DNA of 63,493 nucleotides, from positions 1 to 63,493 of the forward strand of contig CAYLZW010000006.1 of assembly GCA_964388085.1 (NCBI GenBank), in the 5' to 3' direction. A model generated the notes under the pieces. That model saw only the letters and a list, made by a program, of their open reading frames with translations, was not told the DNA's origin and did not search any database. Below, one piece after another: positions 42,579-55,100 of the stretch. The position numbers and the translations under genes are program-made. The stretch's first letter is position 1, and each line of letters begins with the position of its first letter. Source of the DNA: CAYLZW01 sp964388085. Lineage in GTDB: Bacteria > Myxococcota > UBA727 > CAYLZW01.

Positions 42579-44201
42579 TCAGCCCGGGAACAGCTCCTCG
42601 TACAAGCGGCGCGTCAGCGGCGTCAGCTTGAACTGCGACTCCCAGCTGCGCAGCGCGCGATCCTCGTCGCTGTGCGTGCGCGCGTCGAGGCCCGCCGCGA
42701 GGTCTTCGTAGACGACGAGCGCGAAGCGCGGCGCCGCCAGGCGCTTGGACTCCCGCTTGTCGCGATACTCCGCGTTCGCCTCCGAGAGCGCTCGATCGAA
42801 GCGCCGCGCGAGCGCCGTCTGCAGCGCCTCGTCACGGAGCCAGGCGGCGCCGCTCGCCGCCGGGTGGGCCGCGACGACGACGTAGCCGGGCGCCGAGGCC
42901 GGCTCGGCCTTGGTCGGCACGCAGGTGAGCTGCAGCTCGCCGAGGCGTGGCTCCTCGACGCGAAGGCTGCCGAGCGCGAGGTCGACCTGCTCCGCCGTCA
43001 GCTTCTCCCCCGTGAAGGACCAGGTGAGCCCTCGTCGTCGGACGAAGCGCAGATCGGGGCACGGGCCGATGCGGCCGACACAGCGAAAGACGTCCTCGCT
43101 CTGGTAGCGCAAGAGCCCGTAGGGGTCGCTGACGACGAGGGCGTACTCTTCGCCTTCCCGCGCGTCCCACGGCGGGAGCAGGCGCGCGGGATCGTCCGGC
43201 GCCGCGGCCGGCAGCAGCTCGTAGAGGACGTCCGGCGCGATCGGCAGATAGCGGAGCGCGCCGTCGTCGTCCGCGAGCGGCAGGGTCTCGATCGTCTCGG
43301 TGGACATCGAGTACATCGGGATGTGCCGGTAGCGCTCGGGCGGCAGGTGGCGGCGCACGCGCTCGAGGTAGGGCAGCACGTAGCCGCCGTCCCAGCAGAC
43401 GTAGCCCGACAACGCCGGCACGCACTCGCCGAGGGGCAGCGGCTCGCTCGCGCTCGCGATGGCGACGAGCCGGTCGGCCGCCCCCTTGGCGCCGACGCGG
43501 TAGGCGATGTCCTGCAGCAGCTGCTGCGGCAGCGCAGCGTCGCCCTCGACGAAGCCGCGCACGAAGGCGCTCGAGCGCGGCCACGCGAAGGTGAGGTCGT
43601 CGAGCAGCAGCGCCAGCGTAGAGGGGTTGGTCGCGTAGAGCAGCGGCGGGTTCGCGAGCGCCAGCAGCCACAAGCGGACGGCGCTCGGACCGAAGCGGGC
43701 GGCGAGCGCGACCAGCTCGGGGTGGTTCAGGTAGCGGTGCGGCTCGAGCAGGCCGCGCAACCACGACGGCAGCCCCGCGCGGCCGGTGACCGCGAGCGCC
43801 GTGAAGGAGTCGTCCTGCTTGACGCTCGCGCACACGAACATGTCCGCGCGCCGGACGCCGCCGGCGGCGAACGCGCGCAGGCCGGCCAACGCCGTGGTGC
43901 GCTGAAAGCGGCGCATGCGCTCGGGCGGGAACGCGATGCGCTTGGGCTCCGCCGTCGAGCCCGAGGTGGTGGCGAAGCGCACCTGCGGGAACGTCGCCGC
44001 CGTGGCCTCGATGCGCGCGGCGACGGCGTCGCCCCAGGGCGCGATCGGCGTCTCGGGCAGGACGCCATACCGCGCACGCAGCCGCTCCTGGTCCGCGCGG
44101 TAGTGGCCGAGGCGCCGCCGCTCGAGCGCGTTCGACAGGCGCCCAAGCGGCCCGATGGCCGCTCCCGCGAGCGCGCGCACGACGTCGTTTGCCACCGTCA
44201 C
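42579..44201 (-). CDS. GH3-family acyl-adenylating enzyme
   Basis: 540 residues from a GTG that overlaps the upstream stop (GTGA). It has the ATP/P-loop motif TTSGSTAEPKRIAF, YSMSTETIE, GLLRYQSEDVFRCVG and FTGEKLTAEQV of the GH3 branch of ANL enzymes. Plant GH3 proteins adenylate a carboxylate and join it to an amino acid. Here it is the last gene of the PKS operon and could activate or amidate the lipid product; that is inference. Confidence 0.85.
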   Translation of the reverse strand: MTVANDVVRALAGAAIGPLGRLSNALERRRLGHYRADQERLRARYGVLPETPIAPWGDAVAARIEATAATFPQVRFATTSGSTAEPKRIAFPPERMRRFQRTTALAGLRAFAAGGVRRADMFVCASVKQDDSFTALAVTGRAGLPSWLRGLLEPHRYLNHPELVALAARFGPSAVRLWLLALANPPLLYATNPSTLALLLDDLTFAWPRSSAFVRGFVEGDAALPQQLLQDIAYRVGAKGAADRLVAIASASEPLPLGECVPALSGYVCWDGGYVLPYLERVRRHLPPERYRHIPMYSMSTETIETLPLADDDGALRYLPIAPDVLYELLPAAAPDDPARLLPPWDAREGEEYALVVSDPYGLLRYQSEDVFRCVGRIGPCPDLRFVRRRGLTWSFTGEKLTAEQVDLALGSLRVEEPRLGELQLTCVPTKAEPASAPGYVVVAAHPAASGAAWLRDEALQTALARRFDRALSEANAEYRDKRESKRLAAPRFALVVYEDLAAGLDARTHSDEDRALRSWESQFKLTPLTRRLYEELFPG

Positions 44202-45028
44202 GACGCGGTCGCCGCCGTGGGCTTCGGCGTCAGGTCTCCGAGCACGAGGTGAGGCTGCTCGACCAGCTGCTTCAGGTACAAAGACGCGCGCAGCCCGACG
44301 AGGCCGTCTACGAGCGTGTGGTCGACGACCATGTTCAGCGTCAGCATCTTGCGGATGACGACGCGGCCGTCCTGCGCCACCGGCCGCTCCTCGATGTTCG
44401 CCGGCACGAACGCCGTCTGCGGGCTCGGCGAGGCGAGCGCGACGGCGCCGCCGCCCTCGTGCTCGAGCGAGGACAGCCCGTAGGTGCCGAACCGGCCGAT
44501 GTAATAGTCCGGCCGCGTGCGCACGAGGTGGCTGAAGACCTTCAGCGCCACGCGCGGCAGGCGCTGCAGCTTGGCGCGCTCGCGCAGCTCCTTGACGTCG
44601 TCGATGGGCGTGCGCTTGGCCGCGCGAATGGCGTCCTGGATGGCGAAGATGGGCAGCGTGTTCGCGTTGCGGATGACGAGCGGAAACAGCACCTCTTCGC
44701 CACCGTGCGGCGAGCCCGCCGGCGTCTCGCGCGCGACCACGAGGTTGCAGCTGATCTCCTGCCAGCGGACCTCGACGGCGCCGGACCAGCGACGAAAGAC
44801 ACGGCGGTTCAGCGCCGGGTGCTTCTCGAGCGTGAGGGCGGTCGCGCGCACGAGGTAGGCGGTCAGGCCGAGGGAGCGCCCCTCCGCGCGCAGCGCTGCG
44901 AGGGCGGCCAGCGTGTCGGTCACGTCCCACAGGAACGAGGCGCTCGCCGGCGCGTGATCCCGCCGCGTGCGCGTCAGCAGATCATCGACGACGTGGCGGT
45001 GGTTCGAGAAGCGTCGGCTCGTGTACAT
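44198..45028 (-). CDS. Standalone E2/CAT-fold acyltransferase without lipoyl domain
   Basis: 276 residues. The C-terminal HxxxDG motif (VVDHTLVDGLVG) and the N-terminal SRRFSNHRHVV segment match the catalytic domain of 2-oxoacid dehydrogenase E2 enzymes and chloramphenicol acetyltransferase. There is no lipoyl or E1-binding domain. Its start overlaps the dehydrogenase stop by 1 nt and its stop overlaps the GH3 start. It could release or transfer the megasynthase product. Confidence 0.82.
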   Translation of the reverse strand: MYTSRRFSNHRHVVDDLLTRTRRDHAPASASFLWDVTDTLAALAALRAEGRSLGLTAYLVRATALTLEKHPALNRRVFRRWSGAVEVRWQEISCNLVVARETPAGSPHGGEEVLFPLVIRNANTLPIFAIQDAIRAAKRTPIDDVKELRERAKLQRLPRVALKVFSHLVRTRPDYYIGRFGTYGLSSLEHEGGGAVALASPSPQTAFVPANIEERPVAQDGRVVIRKMLTLNMVVDHTLVDGLVGLRASLYLKQLVEQPHLVLGDLTPKPTAATAS

Positions 45029-46176
45029 CAGATCATCTCTCCCGCGCGGAAGCGGGTGACGAGCTCGCGGTAGAGGTGCAGGCGCTGGATCTCGCTCGTG
45101 CCCTCGAAGATGGGCGTCTGGCGCGCGTCGCGAAAGCGCTTCTGGATGGGGTAGTCGCCCATGATGCCGCGCCAGCCGAACAGGTGCGCGACGCGGTCGG
45201 TGGCCTCGACGGCCAGCGTCGAGGCGTGCAGCTTGGCGATGCCGGCCTCGAGGCCGTAGGGCAGGCCATCGCGACGCAGGCAGGCGACCTGCCGCACGAG
45301 GTGACGGGTCGCGAGCAGGCGCGCGTACAGATCGCCGAGCTCGAGCTGCACGTGGCTCTTTTGCCCGAGCGTCGCGCCGTACACCTGTCGCTCGTCCACC
45401 CAGCCGAGCGCGTCGCGCAGCGCGCCGGCGACGAGGCCGAGGATCACCGAGGCGCCGCCCGCGCGAATGGCGGCCAGCGTCTCGAGCAACACCGCGGCGC
45501 CGCCGCCGACGGGACCGATGCGGTGCTCGTCGCTGAGCTCGACGTCGTGAAAGCGCACGTCGGGCGTCTCGACGGCGCGGAAGCCGAGCTTGTCCGGGTT
45601 CTCGCCGACCTCGACGGACGGGCCGCGCGGGATGGCGAAGAAGGTGAGCCCCGCGTTCTCGCCCGCGACGCGCGCGCGCACCGCCGTCAGAAACAGCGAC
45701 GCCACGCCGCCGTTGCCGACCATGGCCTTGTGTCCCTGGATGACCCAGCCGCCGCCCGTCTTGTCGGCGGTGGTCTCGAGCTCCATGAGGTTCGAGCCGC
45801 TCGTGCCCGGCTCCGTCAAGCAGAGCGCGGCGTAGCCCTCAGCGGCGAGCAGGTCGCGAATGAACACCTGCCGCTGCTCGGAGGTGCCCGCGCACAGCAC
45901 GGGATGGAGCGCGCCCCGGTTGAAGCCGAGGGTGAACGCGCTCGGGGCGCACGCGCTCGCAAGGATCTCCGAACCCGCCACGGCGCTCAGCTCGTCGAGG
46001 CCGGCGCCGCCGAGCTCGACGGGGAAGTCCGCGCCGAGGATCCCCTCTCGCCTGGCGGCCTCGTGGATGCGCTTGGGGAAGCGGTTTTCGCGATCGTAGT
46101 CGGCGCACAGCGGCTCGATGACGTCACGCGCGAAGCGCTCGCAGCGGGCGACCCAGGCAGCGTCGGGAGCGCTCAT
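45028..46176 (-). CDS. Acyl-CoA (or acyl-ACP) dehydrogenase
   Basis: 382 residues. It has the FAD-dependent fold: LCLTEPGTSGSNL, the IQGHKAMVGNGG segment, and near the C-terminus QTPIFEGTSEIQRLHLYREL, where the glutamate of FEGT is the usual catalytic base. The ATG overlaps the megasynthase stop (ATGA). It could desaturate or tailor the carrier-bound chain. Confidence 0.9.
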   Translation of the reverse strand: MSAPDAAWVARCERFARDVIEPLCADYDRENRFPKRIHEAARREGILGADFPVELGGAGLDELSAVAGSEILASACAPSAFTLGFNRGALHPVLCAGTSEQRQVFIRDLLAAEGYAALCLTEPGTSGSNLMELETTADKTGGGWVIQGHKAMVGNGGVASLFLTAVRARVAGENAGLTFFAIPRGPSVEVGENPDKLGFRAVETPDVRFHDVELSDEHRIGPVGGGAAVLLETLAAIRAGGASVILGLVAGALRDALGWVDERQVYGATLGQKSHVQLELGDLYARLLATRHLVRQVACLRRDGLPYGLEAGIAKLHASTLAVEATDRVAHLFGWRGIMGDYPIQKRFRDARQTPIFEGTSEIQRLHLYRELVTRFRAGEMI

Positions 46177-49100
46177 GGCACGAGCACCACCTTCCCGATG
46201 CGCGCGCGGCTGCGCAAGCGATCGAGCGCCAGCGGGAGCTGCGCGAACGGCACCTCGTGGCGCACCTCCGCGCGCAGCACGCCGGCGCCGATGAGCGCGA
46301 GCAGCCGCTCTTGAAGGCGCGCGAGCTGGCGATCGTCCTCCATGAGCGTGCCGAGGTTCACGCCCGCGAAGGTCTGTCCGCGCAAGAAGAGCTCGCGCGG
46401 GTCGACGGCCGCCGCGGCCAGCGCGTCGCCGGCGCCGAGCTCGACGAAGCGGCCGCCGCGGGCGAGCAGGGACAGGCCGCGCTCGATGGCCTCGCCCGAC
46501 AGGGAGTCGATGACCACGTCCACCTCCCCGACGAGGGCGCGCACGGCGGCGTCGAAGGGTTGGCGCGTGGAGCGTACGGGCTCGACGCCGAGCGAGCGCA
46601 GGTGGTCGAGCTTGGCCTCGGTGCTGGCGACACCGAGCACGCGCGCGCCGTGGTGCAACGCGAGCTGCGCGCAGGCGAGCCCGGTCGCGCCGGCGGCCGC
46701 CTGGACGAGCACGCGCTCGCCGCGCCGGACGCGCCCCACGTCCTCGACGCACGCGATGGCGGTCAGCCCGGTGACGAGCAAGCCGGCGCCCTCCGACGGG
46801 GACAGCGTCGCCGGCAGCGCCATGACGAGGTGCCGCGGGCACAGGACGCGGCGGGCGAACCCTCCGCGCGGCACCAGCGCCATGACGCGGTCGTCGACGG
46901 AGAGGTCGCGCACGTCGCGCCCGCGGGCCAGGACGCGCCCGGCGACCTCGTGCCCGAGCGGCAGCGGCAGCGTCTTCTCCATCGGGTGCAGGCCGAGCGC
47001 GGCCAGCGCGTCGATGAAGTTCGTGCCCCAGGCCTCCACCGCGATGACGACGTCGTCCGGCCCCGGCGCGGGCAGCGGCTGCAGCACCCGCCGCACGCTC
47101 GGCCCCTCGGGCCCGTCGCAGACGACCCAGCTCTCGACCCGCTGGCCTTCGTCCGTGGCGTCGCTCGTCGTCGTGGCGGCGCTGGCCTCGGCGGGTGGTG
47201 TCGTCGAGCGCGGCAGCCGCGGCGCCAGATAGCGGAGGAGGCCGGCGGGCGTCGGGTGCTCGAACAGCAGCGTCGTGTGCAGCGCGAGCCCGAGGCGGCG
47301 CTCGAGGGCCTGCACCACCTGGACGGCCATGAGCGAGTCGACGCCCAGCTCGGCGAAGGTGTGCTGCAGGTCGAGCGCAGCGGCGGGGCGGCGCAGGCCG
47401 CTCGCGAGCAGCTCGCGGAGCACCGCCTCGACGTCGAGCGGCCCGGGGCTCGAAGGCGCCCATCGCTCGGCGGCCTCGGCGAACGGCGCGTTGGGGGGTG
47501 TGGTGACAGCGCTCGGCCCCGGCCCGCTCGCGCGCGCCTCGTGCAGCGGACCGGCGGCCGGCGCCAAGCGCAGCGCCGCCTCGCGCGCGCGGGCGACCCC
47601 GCTGACGACGACACGCGGCTGTCCGCTGGCGACGGCGCCGAGCACCGCGGCGACGGCCGCCCGCGTCCGCATGGGCGGCAGGCCGAGCTCCTCGAGCCGC
47701 CGGCGCTGCGCTGCCGCGCCCACCATGCCGACGTCGGCCCACGGGCCGGAGTCGAGCACGCACACGCGGCGCGCGAGCGAGCGAGCCAGTCCTGCGAGAT
47801 CGCTGAGGCCCGCGTTCGCGGCCGCGTAGGCCGCCTGTCCGGGGCTCGGCACGAGGGCCGTCAGCGACGAGAACAACAGCAAGAGGTCGAGCCGAGGCAG
47901 CGCAGCCAGCGCCCCCAGCAGCGCCTCGACGCCCTCCCGCTTCGGCGCCAGCACGGCAGCGAGCCGCGCGCCATCGATCTCGCGCACGGGAGCGTCGTCG
48001 AGCACGCCGGCGCAGTGGATCACCGCGTCGAGGCGGCCGTGCGCGTGGAGGATGCGCGCCACCTCCGCGTCCACGTCGCCCTCCGCGAGGTCGAGGACGG
48101 ACACGTCGACGGTCGCGCCGAGGGACGCGAGACGCGTGCGCGCGCGCTCGTCGAGCTGCCCGCGCCGGCTCGAGAGCACGAGCGTGCAAGCGCCCTGCGC
48201 CGCGATGGCCTCCGCCAGCGCGAGGCCGACGCCACCGCTGCCACCCGGGATCCAACACACGGCGCCGGGCGACAGCAGCTTCGTGCCCGACGACGGCAGC
48301 GCCAGCGGCGACAGGGTCGGACGCTGCCAGCCGTTCGCCCGCCGACGCAGCACGGCAGCGTCGGCGGGCGCGAGCGCGGCGGTGCACACGTCGACGGGAG
48401 CAGGAGGCGCCGGGCCGTCGCTGCGCAGCACGCGCACGCCGAGGGCTGGCTGCTCGGCGCCCACCGCGCGCGCGAACGCGGTCACCGCCTCCTGGGCGGT
48501 GACGACGACGAGCCGCGCACACGCGGCGCCCTCGAGCAGGGCGCGCACGATCGCGTGCAGATCTTCGACGGACGGCGCCACGGTGACGACGGTGTCCGCC
48601 CGCTGGAGCGCCCTTCGCGCGCCTCGACCGTTCGGCGCCTGGAAGGGTCCGAGCGCCGCTACGCGCGCTTCACGAAGCTCCTCGACCAGGGCGCCGCCGA
48701 GCGAGGACTCGGCGCTCGCGAGCACGGTCACCGCGCCGAGCGCGTCCGGCCGCCGGGGCTCGTCGAGCGGCACGGCCACCGGCACGTCCGACCAGCCCAC
48801 CGTGTACGCGCGAGGCAGGGGCTCGCTGCGCCGCTTCGCGCAGAAGTCCTCAATCGTGAGGCGCACGCGACCGGACGCGTCCGCGAGCACGAGGTCCGCC
48901 CGCAGCGCGTCCACGTCGGGCGAGAGCTTGCTCTTCAGCCGGATGTGCGCGCGCACGCGGCCGTGCAGCGGGCCGAGGCTGACGAGGCGGCCGAACGAGA
49001 AGCCGAGAAACGGCGGCCGCCCGTCGTGTTCCGGCTGGAGCATGTACGCGGCCAGCGCCTGGAAGGCCCCGTCGAGGAGCGCCGGCTGCACGCGCGCAGC

Positions 49101-52100
49101 AGGCACGTCGGAGGTCGGCTCGAGCTCCGCCCACAGCTCGTCACCGGCGCGCGCGAGGGAGCGCAAGGTGCGAAGGCGCGGCCCGTACGCGAGCCCACGC
49201 GCGTCGAGGGCGGCGTAGACCTCCGCGCTCGGGATCGGCCGGGCGTCAGCTGGCGGCGCCGGCAACGTCGGCTGGAGGCGCCCTGCGCGGCCCTGCCCCG
49301 CGTCCTCCGCGCACGCCTCGAGGTGCGTGCGCCACGGTCCTATACTTGCGCGAGTCTCGAATCGAATGCCGGCGCCGTCCCGCACGATGCGCCAGCGGTG
49401 CGCCTCCTCGCCGACGAGAGGCCGGCTCAGCGTCACCTCGCGCAGAACCGCCTCGCTCGGCGCCTCGGCGAGGATCTGGTCCAGCATCCAAGCGGCGGGC
49501 GCGATGGCCTGGCCCTCCGCGCGGTGCTCGTCGAACAGCGCGCGGTCCTGGTCGCCAAACGTGCGTCCGGCGTCCACGGGACGACGCCCGCCGGCCGCGG
49601 CGGCCTGCTCCATGGCGAACGGGACGGGCAGCGACCGGCGGCGGTAGGGGTAACCCGGCAGCGCGGGTGCGTCGTCCCGGCTCGGCAGCACCCGGCCGAA
49701 GCGGACGTCGTGGCCCCCTTCGAAGAGCCGCGCGACGGCGCGCAAGGGCACGTCCCAGCCGGGCTGCCCGCGTCGCTGCAGCGGCGTGTGCTGGACGACG
49801 ACACCACGGGCAGCCGCCGTCGCCTCCACGGCGGGCCCGAGCACGGCGGACGGCCCGAGCTCGACGAAGTGCCGGTAGCCGAGATCGAGCGCGCGCTCGA
49901 CGGCCTGCCGAAAGCGCACGGGCTCGCGCAGCTGGCGGAGCAGGTAGGCCGCGTCGAGCTGGCGCTCCACGGCCCCCGTCAACGTCGACACGATCGGGAA
50001 CGACGGCGCACGGAAGCGACAGCCCTCGAGCGCTCGCGCGAGCCCGCCCGACGCTGCGCTCATCTCCGGAGAGTGCGCGGCGCACGGGATGGCCAAGCGG
50101 CGCACGGTGACGCCCGCCGCGAGCAGGCGCTCGGCCGCCGCGTCGACGGCGGCGCTGGCCCCCGAGAGGACCACCTGCTCGGGCGCGTTCGAAGCCGCGA
50201 GCACGACGCTGCCTTCGAGCCCCGCGAGGTGCCGTGACACGACGTCGTCGGAGCCGAGCACCGCCGCCATGGCGCCGCCGCTCGCCGCCACCATGGCCCG
50301 AGCACGCGCGATCACGGCGCGGAAGGCGTCGCCCGCGTCGAGCACGCCGGACGCCGCGAGCGCGGCGTACTCGCCGGCGCTATGACCGATGCCGGCCTCG
50401 ATGGCGTCGTCGCTGAGGCCGAGCGAGCGCAGCCAGCGATACGTCGCGAAGGAGGCCGCGAACACGAGCGGCTGGCTCACGGCGAGGTCGTCGATGGGCA
50501 GCGCCTCCGCCGCGGGCGCTCCGGCGAACACGTCCGTGACGCGGAAGCCGAGCGTGTCGGCGGCCGCGGCGTCGAGCTCCTCGGTGGCCGCGCGAAAGAC
50601 CGGGTCCTGAGCCAGGGCGGCCGCCATGCCCCGGAACTGACAGCCCGGCCCGGGGAACAGCAGCACGAGCGGCTCGCGCGCGCTCCGGCCCGCACGCTCT
50701 CCGGCGGCGAGCGCCTGTAGGAACGAGCGCGCCTCCGCGCGGCTGTGCACGACGTCGGCGGCGCGGTGTCGGTGCAGGTTCGCCGAGCGCGCCAGGGCGG
50801 CCGCGAAGCCCGGCAGCGGCACGGCGGGGTGCTCGTCGAGATAGCGGACGTACGCGGCCGCCTGCTCGCGAAGCGCACGCGCGTCATGGGCCGAGAGCGC
50901 GAGCAGCACGGCCGTGTCGCGCGGCTCGGCGGACACGGCGCGGGCGGGCGCTTCCTCGAGGACCACGTGGCAGTTGGTGCCGCCGATGCCGAGCGCGTTG
51001 ACGGCGGCGCGCCGCGGCGAGCCGACGCGCGCCTTCGTCCACGGCGCGGCCCGCGCGAGGGGCAAGAGGCGGCTCTCGTCGAGGTTCAGGCGGGGATCGA
51101 GGCGCTCGAGGCCGGCGACCGGCGGGATCGCCTCGCGCTCGAAGGCGAGCGCGACCTTCACGAGGCTGGTGATGCCAGCCGCCGCCAACAGGTGGCCGAG
51201 GTTCGACTTCACCGACGTGAGCGCGGTGCGGCCCGCCGTGTGGGGCGCGCCGGCCGCCTCCTCGTAGATGTCCCGCAGCGCGCGAAGCTCGACCGCGTCG
51301 CCGACCTTCGTGCCGGTGCCGTGCGTCTCGATGAGCGTGATGCTGCTCGGCGGAACGTCGGCCTCGGCGAGCGCGCGGCGCGCGACCTCGCGCTGCCCCT
51401 CGGGGTTTGGCGCCATGTCGCTGAACACGCGCCCGTCGTTGCCCACCGCGCTGCCGCGGATGACGGCGTACACCCGGTCCCCGTCCGCCTGCGCGCGGTC
51501 GAGGCGCTTCAAGACCACGGCGGCCGCGCCCTCGCCGGGCACGAAGCCATCGGCGGCGTCGCTGAAGGGCCGGCAGGCGCCGCTCGCCGACAAGACGCCC
51601 GAGGGCGCGAAGAGCGCGTACAGCGTCGGCGTGTGCAGAAGCTCGACGCCGCCGACGAGGGCCGCTTCGCACTCGTCGTGCTCGAGGCTGCGGCGCGCCT
51701 GGTGTACGGCCACCAGCGACGAGGCGCAGGCCGCCTGCACGACGACAGCGGGCCCGCGCAGATCGAACGCGCGGCTGACGAGGGCCGCCACCATGTTGTT
51801 CGTGCTGTTGCCGAGCTTGGCCGTCACGTCGAGCCGGCCGTCCAAGAGCTCGTCGAGGAAGGTGCGGAAGCTCGACGGCGCCTCGCCCTGCGAGACGAAC
51901 ACGCCCACCCGCCCGCGCCCTTGTCCGCTGTCGGCGAGCGCGGACGCCGCGGCCTCGAGGAACAGCCGGTACTGCGGGTTCATGCGCGCCGCTTCCGCTT
52001 CATCGAGGCCGAAGGGCGCGGGATCGTGCGCGAACACATCGTCGAGGAAGGCGCCCGTCGGGCACGTCGGGTGGCCGCCCTCGGCGATGAGCGCGCTGAT

Positions 52101-55100
52101 CGCGGCGTGGTCCCAGCGCGCGCGCGGGACCGGGACGAACGCGTCGCGCCCGTCCACGAGCAAGGACCACAGCTCGTCCTTCGTCGCCGCGCCCGGCAGG
52201 CGGACCCCGAGGCCGACGATGGCGATGTCGCCCGGCCGCGGATCGTGCTTCGTCGACGTCACGACCGCGGGCAGCGCGCCCTCCGGCGCCACCGGCTCGA
52301 GGCCGAGCTCGCGTTCGAGCGCGCGCGCCATCTGCGCCGGCGTACCGGCGTCGATGAGCAGGTCGTGGCGCAGCAAGCGGCCGAGCTGGTCCTCGAGCCA
52401 CGCGTGCACGTGCGCGGCCTTCAGCGAGTCGCCGCCGAGGTCACGGAAGTGCTGGTCAGGCTCGATGGCAGAAGGCGGCAGCTTCAACGCCTCGGCCCAG
52501 GCGGCGCGCACGAGCGCGGGCAGCTCGGCGGCGGACGGCGAGGCTGCCTCCGGCGGCGCCGGTACCGTTTCGCTCTTCGAGGCGGCGCCGTGTTCGCGCG
52601 CGCGCCACACGGGGAGGTCTCCCCGCTCGAAGCGCGCGCGCAGCCGGCCGCGCTGCAGCTTGCCGCTCGAGGTGCGGGGGATGCCGCGCGGCTCGACGAC
52701 GACGACGTGATCGACGTCGAAGGCGAAGCTGCGCCGCACCTGCTGCACGGCGGCCTGCACGAGGCCCGTGACGACGTCGTCCGGCTCGCCGGCGAGGGCG
52801 AGCGCCAACGCGACCTGCTCGCGGCCGCTCGCGGGATCGCGCACCGCGAAGACGGCGAGCTTGCCGCGCGGCAGGCCTTGCACTCCGCCCGCGATCTCCT
52901 CCTCGACGTCGTGCGCGTAGAGGTTTTGGCCGTTGACGATGAGCACGTCCTTGACCCGCCCGGTGAGCGCGAGCTCGCCGTCGACCACGGCGCCGACGTC
53001 GCCGGTGCGCAGCCAGCCGTCGCGGAAGGCGGCGTGCGTCGCCTCGTCGTCGTCGAGGTAGCCGGGGCTCACGTTCGGGCCGCGCGCCTCGACGTGCCCG
53101 ACCACGCCGCGCGGCACCGTGCCTCCCTCGTCGTCGACGACGCGCAAGCGCACGCCATGCACGGGCGTACCGACCGAGACCACCGGGATCGTGCCCGCGC
53201 CGGGCGGCCCCTCCGCCACCGCCTGCCCGAGGCCCACCGACTCCCGACAGAGGTGAAAGACGCGACGCGCCGACAGGCTCTTCGGCTTGCCCGCCAGACA
53301 GAGCGAGCCCTCCGCGAGGCCATAGCCGGGCGAGATCGCCTCCTCGCGAAAGCCCGCCCCCGACAGCGCTTCGGCGAACGTGCGCACCACGCGATCGGAG
53401 ATGGGCTCGGCCCCGCACAAGAGGCAGTGCAGAGCGCTGAGGTCGAGGCCCTTGAGGCGCTCGGGATCGAGCCGCTCGACGGTGTGCGCGAGGCCGAAGT
53501 TGGGGCTCGCGGTGACGGTGGCGCGATGGCGATGCAGCGCCGCGAGCCAGTCCATGGGGCGCTTGATGAAGTGGAGCGGCTGCATGTGCACCTGCGTGGC
53601 GGCGCACACGACGGGGATGAGGTGGTAGCCGATGAGGCCCATGTCGTGGAACAGCGGCAGCCAGCTCACGTACGTGTCGCCCGGGCGGCCGCCCTGGTGC
53701 AGGTAGATGGAGCGGATGTTCGAGAGCAGGTTCGCGTGCGTGAGGCGGACACCCTTCGGCTGCGCGGTGCTCCCCGAGCTGAACTGAACGAAGGCCACCT
53801 CGTCCGGCTCCGGTCGCGCGCGCGAGGGCTCGCCGTCCGCGACGTGCGCGAGCAGGTCCTCGGCGCCGTGCACCGGATAGACCTCGCCGACGAAGCCCTT
53901 GACGGTCTCGAGGTGCTCGTTGGGAACGATGAGCGGCGTGCCGGGCCCGAGCTTCGTGAGCGCGGCCTGAAAGCGACGAATGAGCTCGTCCTGCCGGCCG
54001 CCGAGGGGCACCGGCACGAGGCCGCTCCACAACAGTCCCCAAAACAGCGGCAGGAACGTCACCGCCGACTCGGCCACGATGGGCACCGCGGTCCCCCGCA
54101 CGAGCCCGAGGCTCTGCAACGCGTGAGCGGCGTGACGCGCGCGCTCGCGCAGCGCGGCGTAGCTCTCGCGCCGCTCGCTCCCATCGGCCGCGAGGTAGAC
54201 GAGGCCGCCGTCGTCACGCTCCGCCACACGATCGAGCGCGTCGAGCAGATTTCGATCGAGCGGCGCGTCGAGCGGACGTCCCTCGAGCTCCGACAGCGCC
54301 TTCGGCAGGGCCTTCGGTAGGGCCTTCGGTAGGGCCTTCGGTAGTGCCTTCGGAAGCGCCTTCCGCTCGTCGAGGCCCGGCGCGTGACGACGCGTGCGCT
54401 CGAACAGCGGGTGCGTGCGCACGTCCTCGAAGATGGGCAGCTCCCGCGTCGGGATGAGCGGCAAGTACCGCGCGCACGCGGGGTACCGCGCGCGCACGAG
54501 ATCGCGGCTCGCGGCGACGCCGAGGAAGAGGTTGAAGGTCTGCTCGAGGTTGCCCCAGAACGCGAGCGCGCAGGCCCGCCTCGTCACGGAGTCGATCTCG
54601 AGCGCGTCGAGGAAGGCCGCGTCCGTGACCGCGTGCTGGAGCTCTTCTTGGCGGTGGGCCGCGTGCGCGAAGAGCCAGACCGGCTGCAAGAGCGCCGCCT
54701 CCGCCGAGAGCCGCTCGTGCAGGTAGAGCGTGTACTCCTCGAACAGCAGCGTCTTCAGCCAGAAGAAGTAGTGCTGCACGGTGGCGTCGGCGTAGGCCTC
54801 GCGGTTGTACGGGTTCAAGAGCGCCGGCCGGTACGGCTCGAAGGCGGCGTCGAAGGCCGGCACCCACTCCGGCCGCTTCGACTCGAGGTGGTGCGCGTAG
54901 CGCTCGAACAGCGCGATGTGCTTGCGCTCCTCCTGGTACAAGAGCCACAGGCTGCGCGGCGTCGCGAGCGCGCCCTGCTCATCGTCGACGAACGCCAACA
55001 GGTAGCGCTCGAGCGCGGCGAACGCGCGCGAGATCTCGAGCCCCACCGACCACTGCAGGAGCTCGTACGCGTCCGCGTGCTGCGCGAGGCCTTCTGCGTC

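Noticed and set aside
46173..46176. Possible frameshift between megasynthase and dehydrogenase genes
   Set aside because: The ATGA overlap is the normal coupling used throughout this window and both proteins are complete.
46257..50237. Very long plus-strand open frame (1326 residues) opposite the megasynthase
   Set aside because: Arg/Ala/Gly/His-rich shadow caused by high GC and codon bias; no domain, and the opposite strand encodes conserved PKS domains.
54298..54357. Tandem repeat considered as a CRISPR-like or satellite element
   Set aside because: Units are 12 bp, have no spacers, and encode a regular peptide linker in frame.
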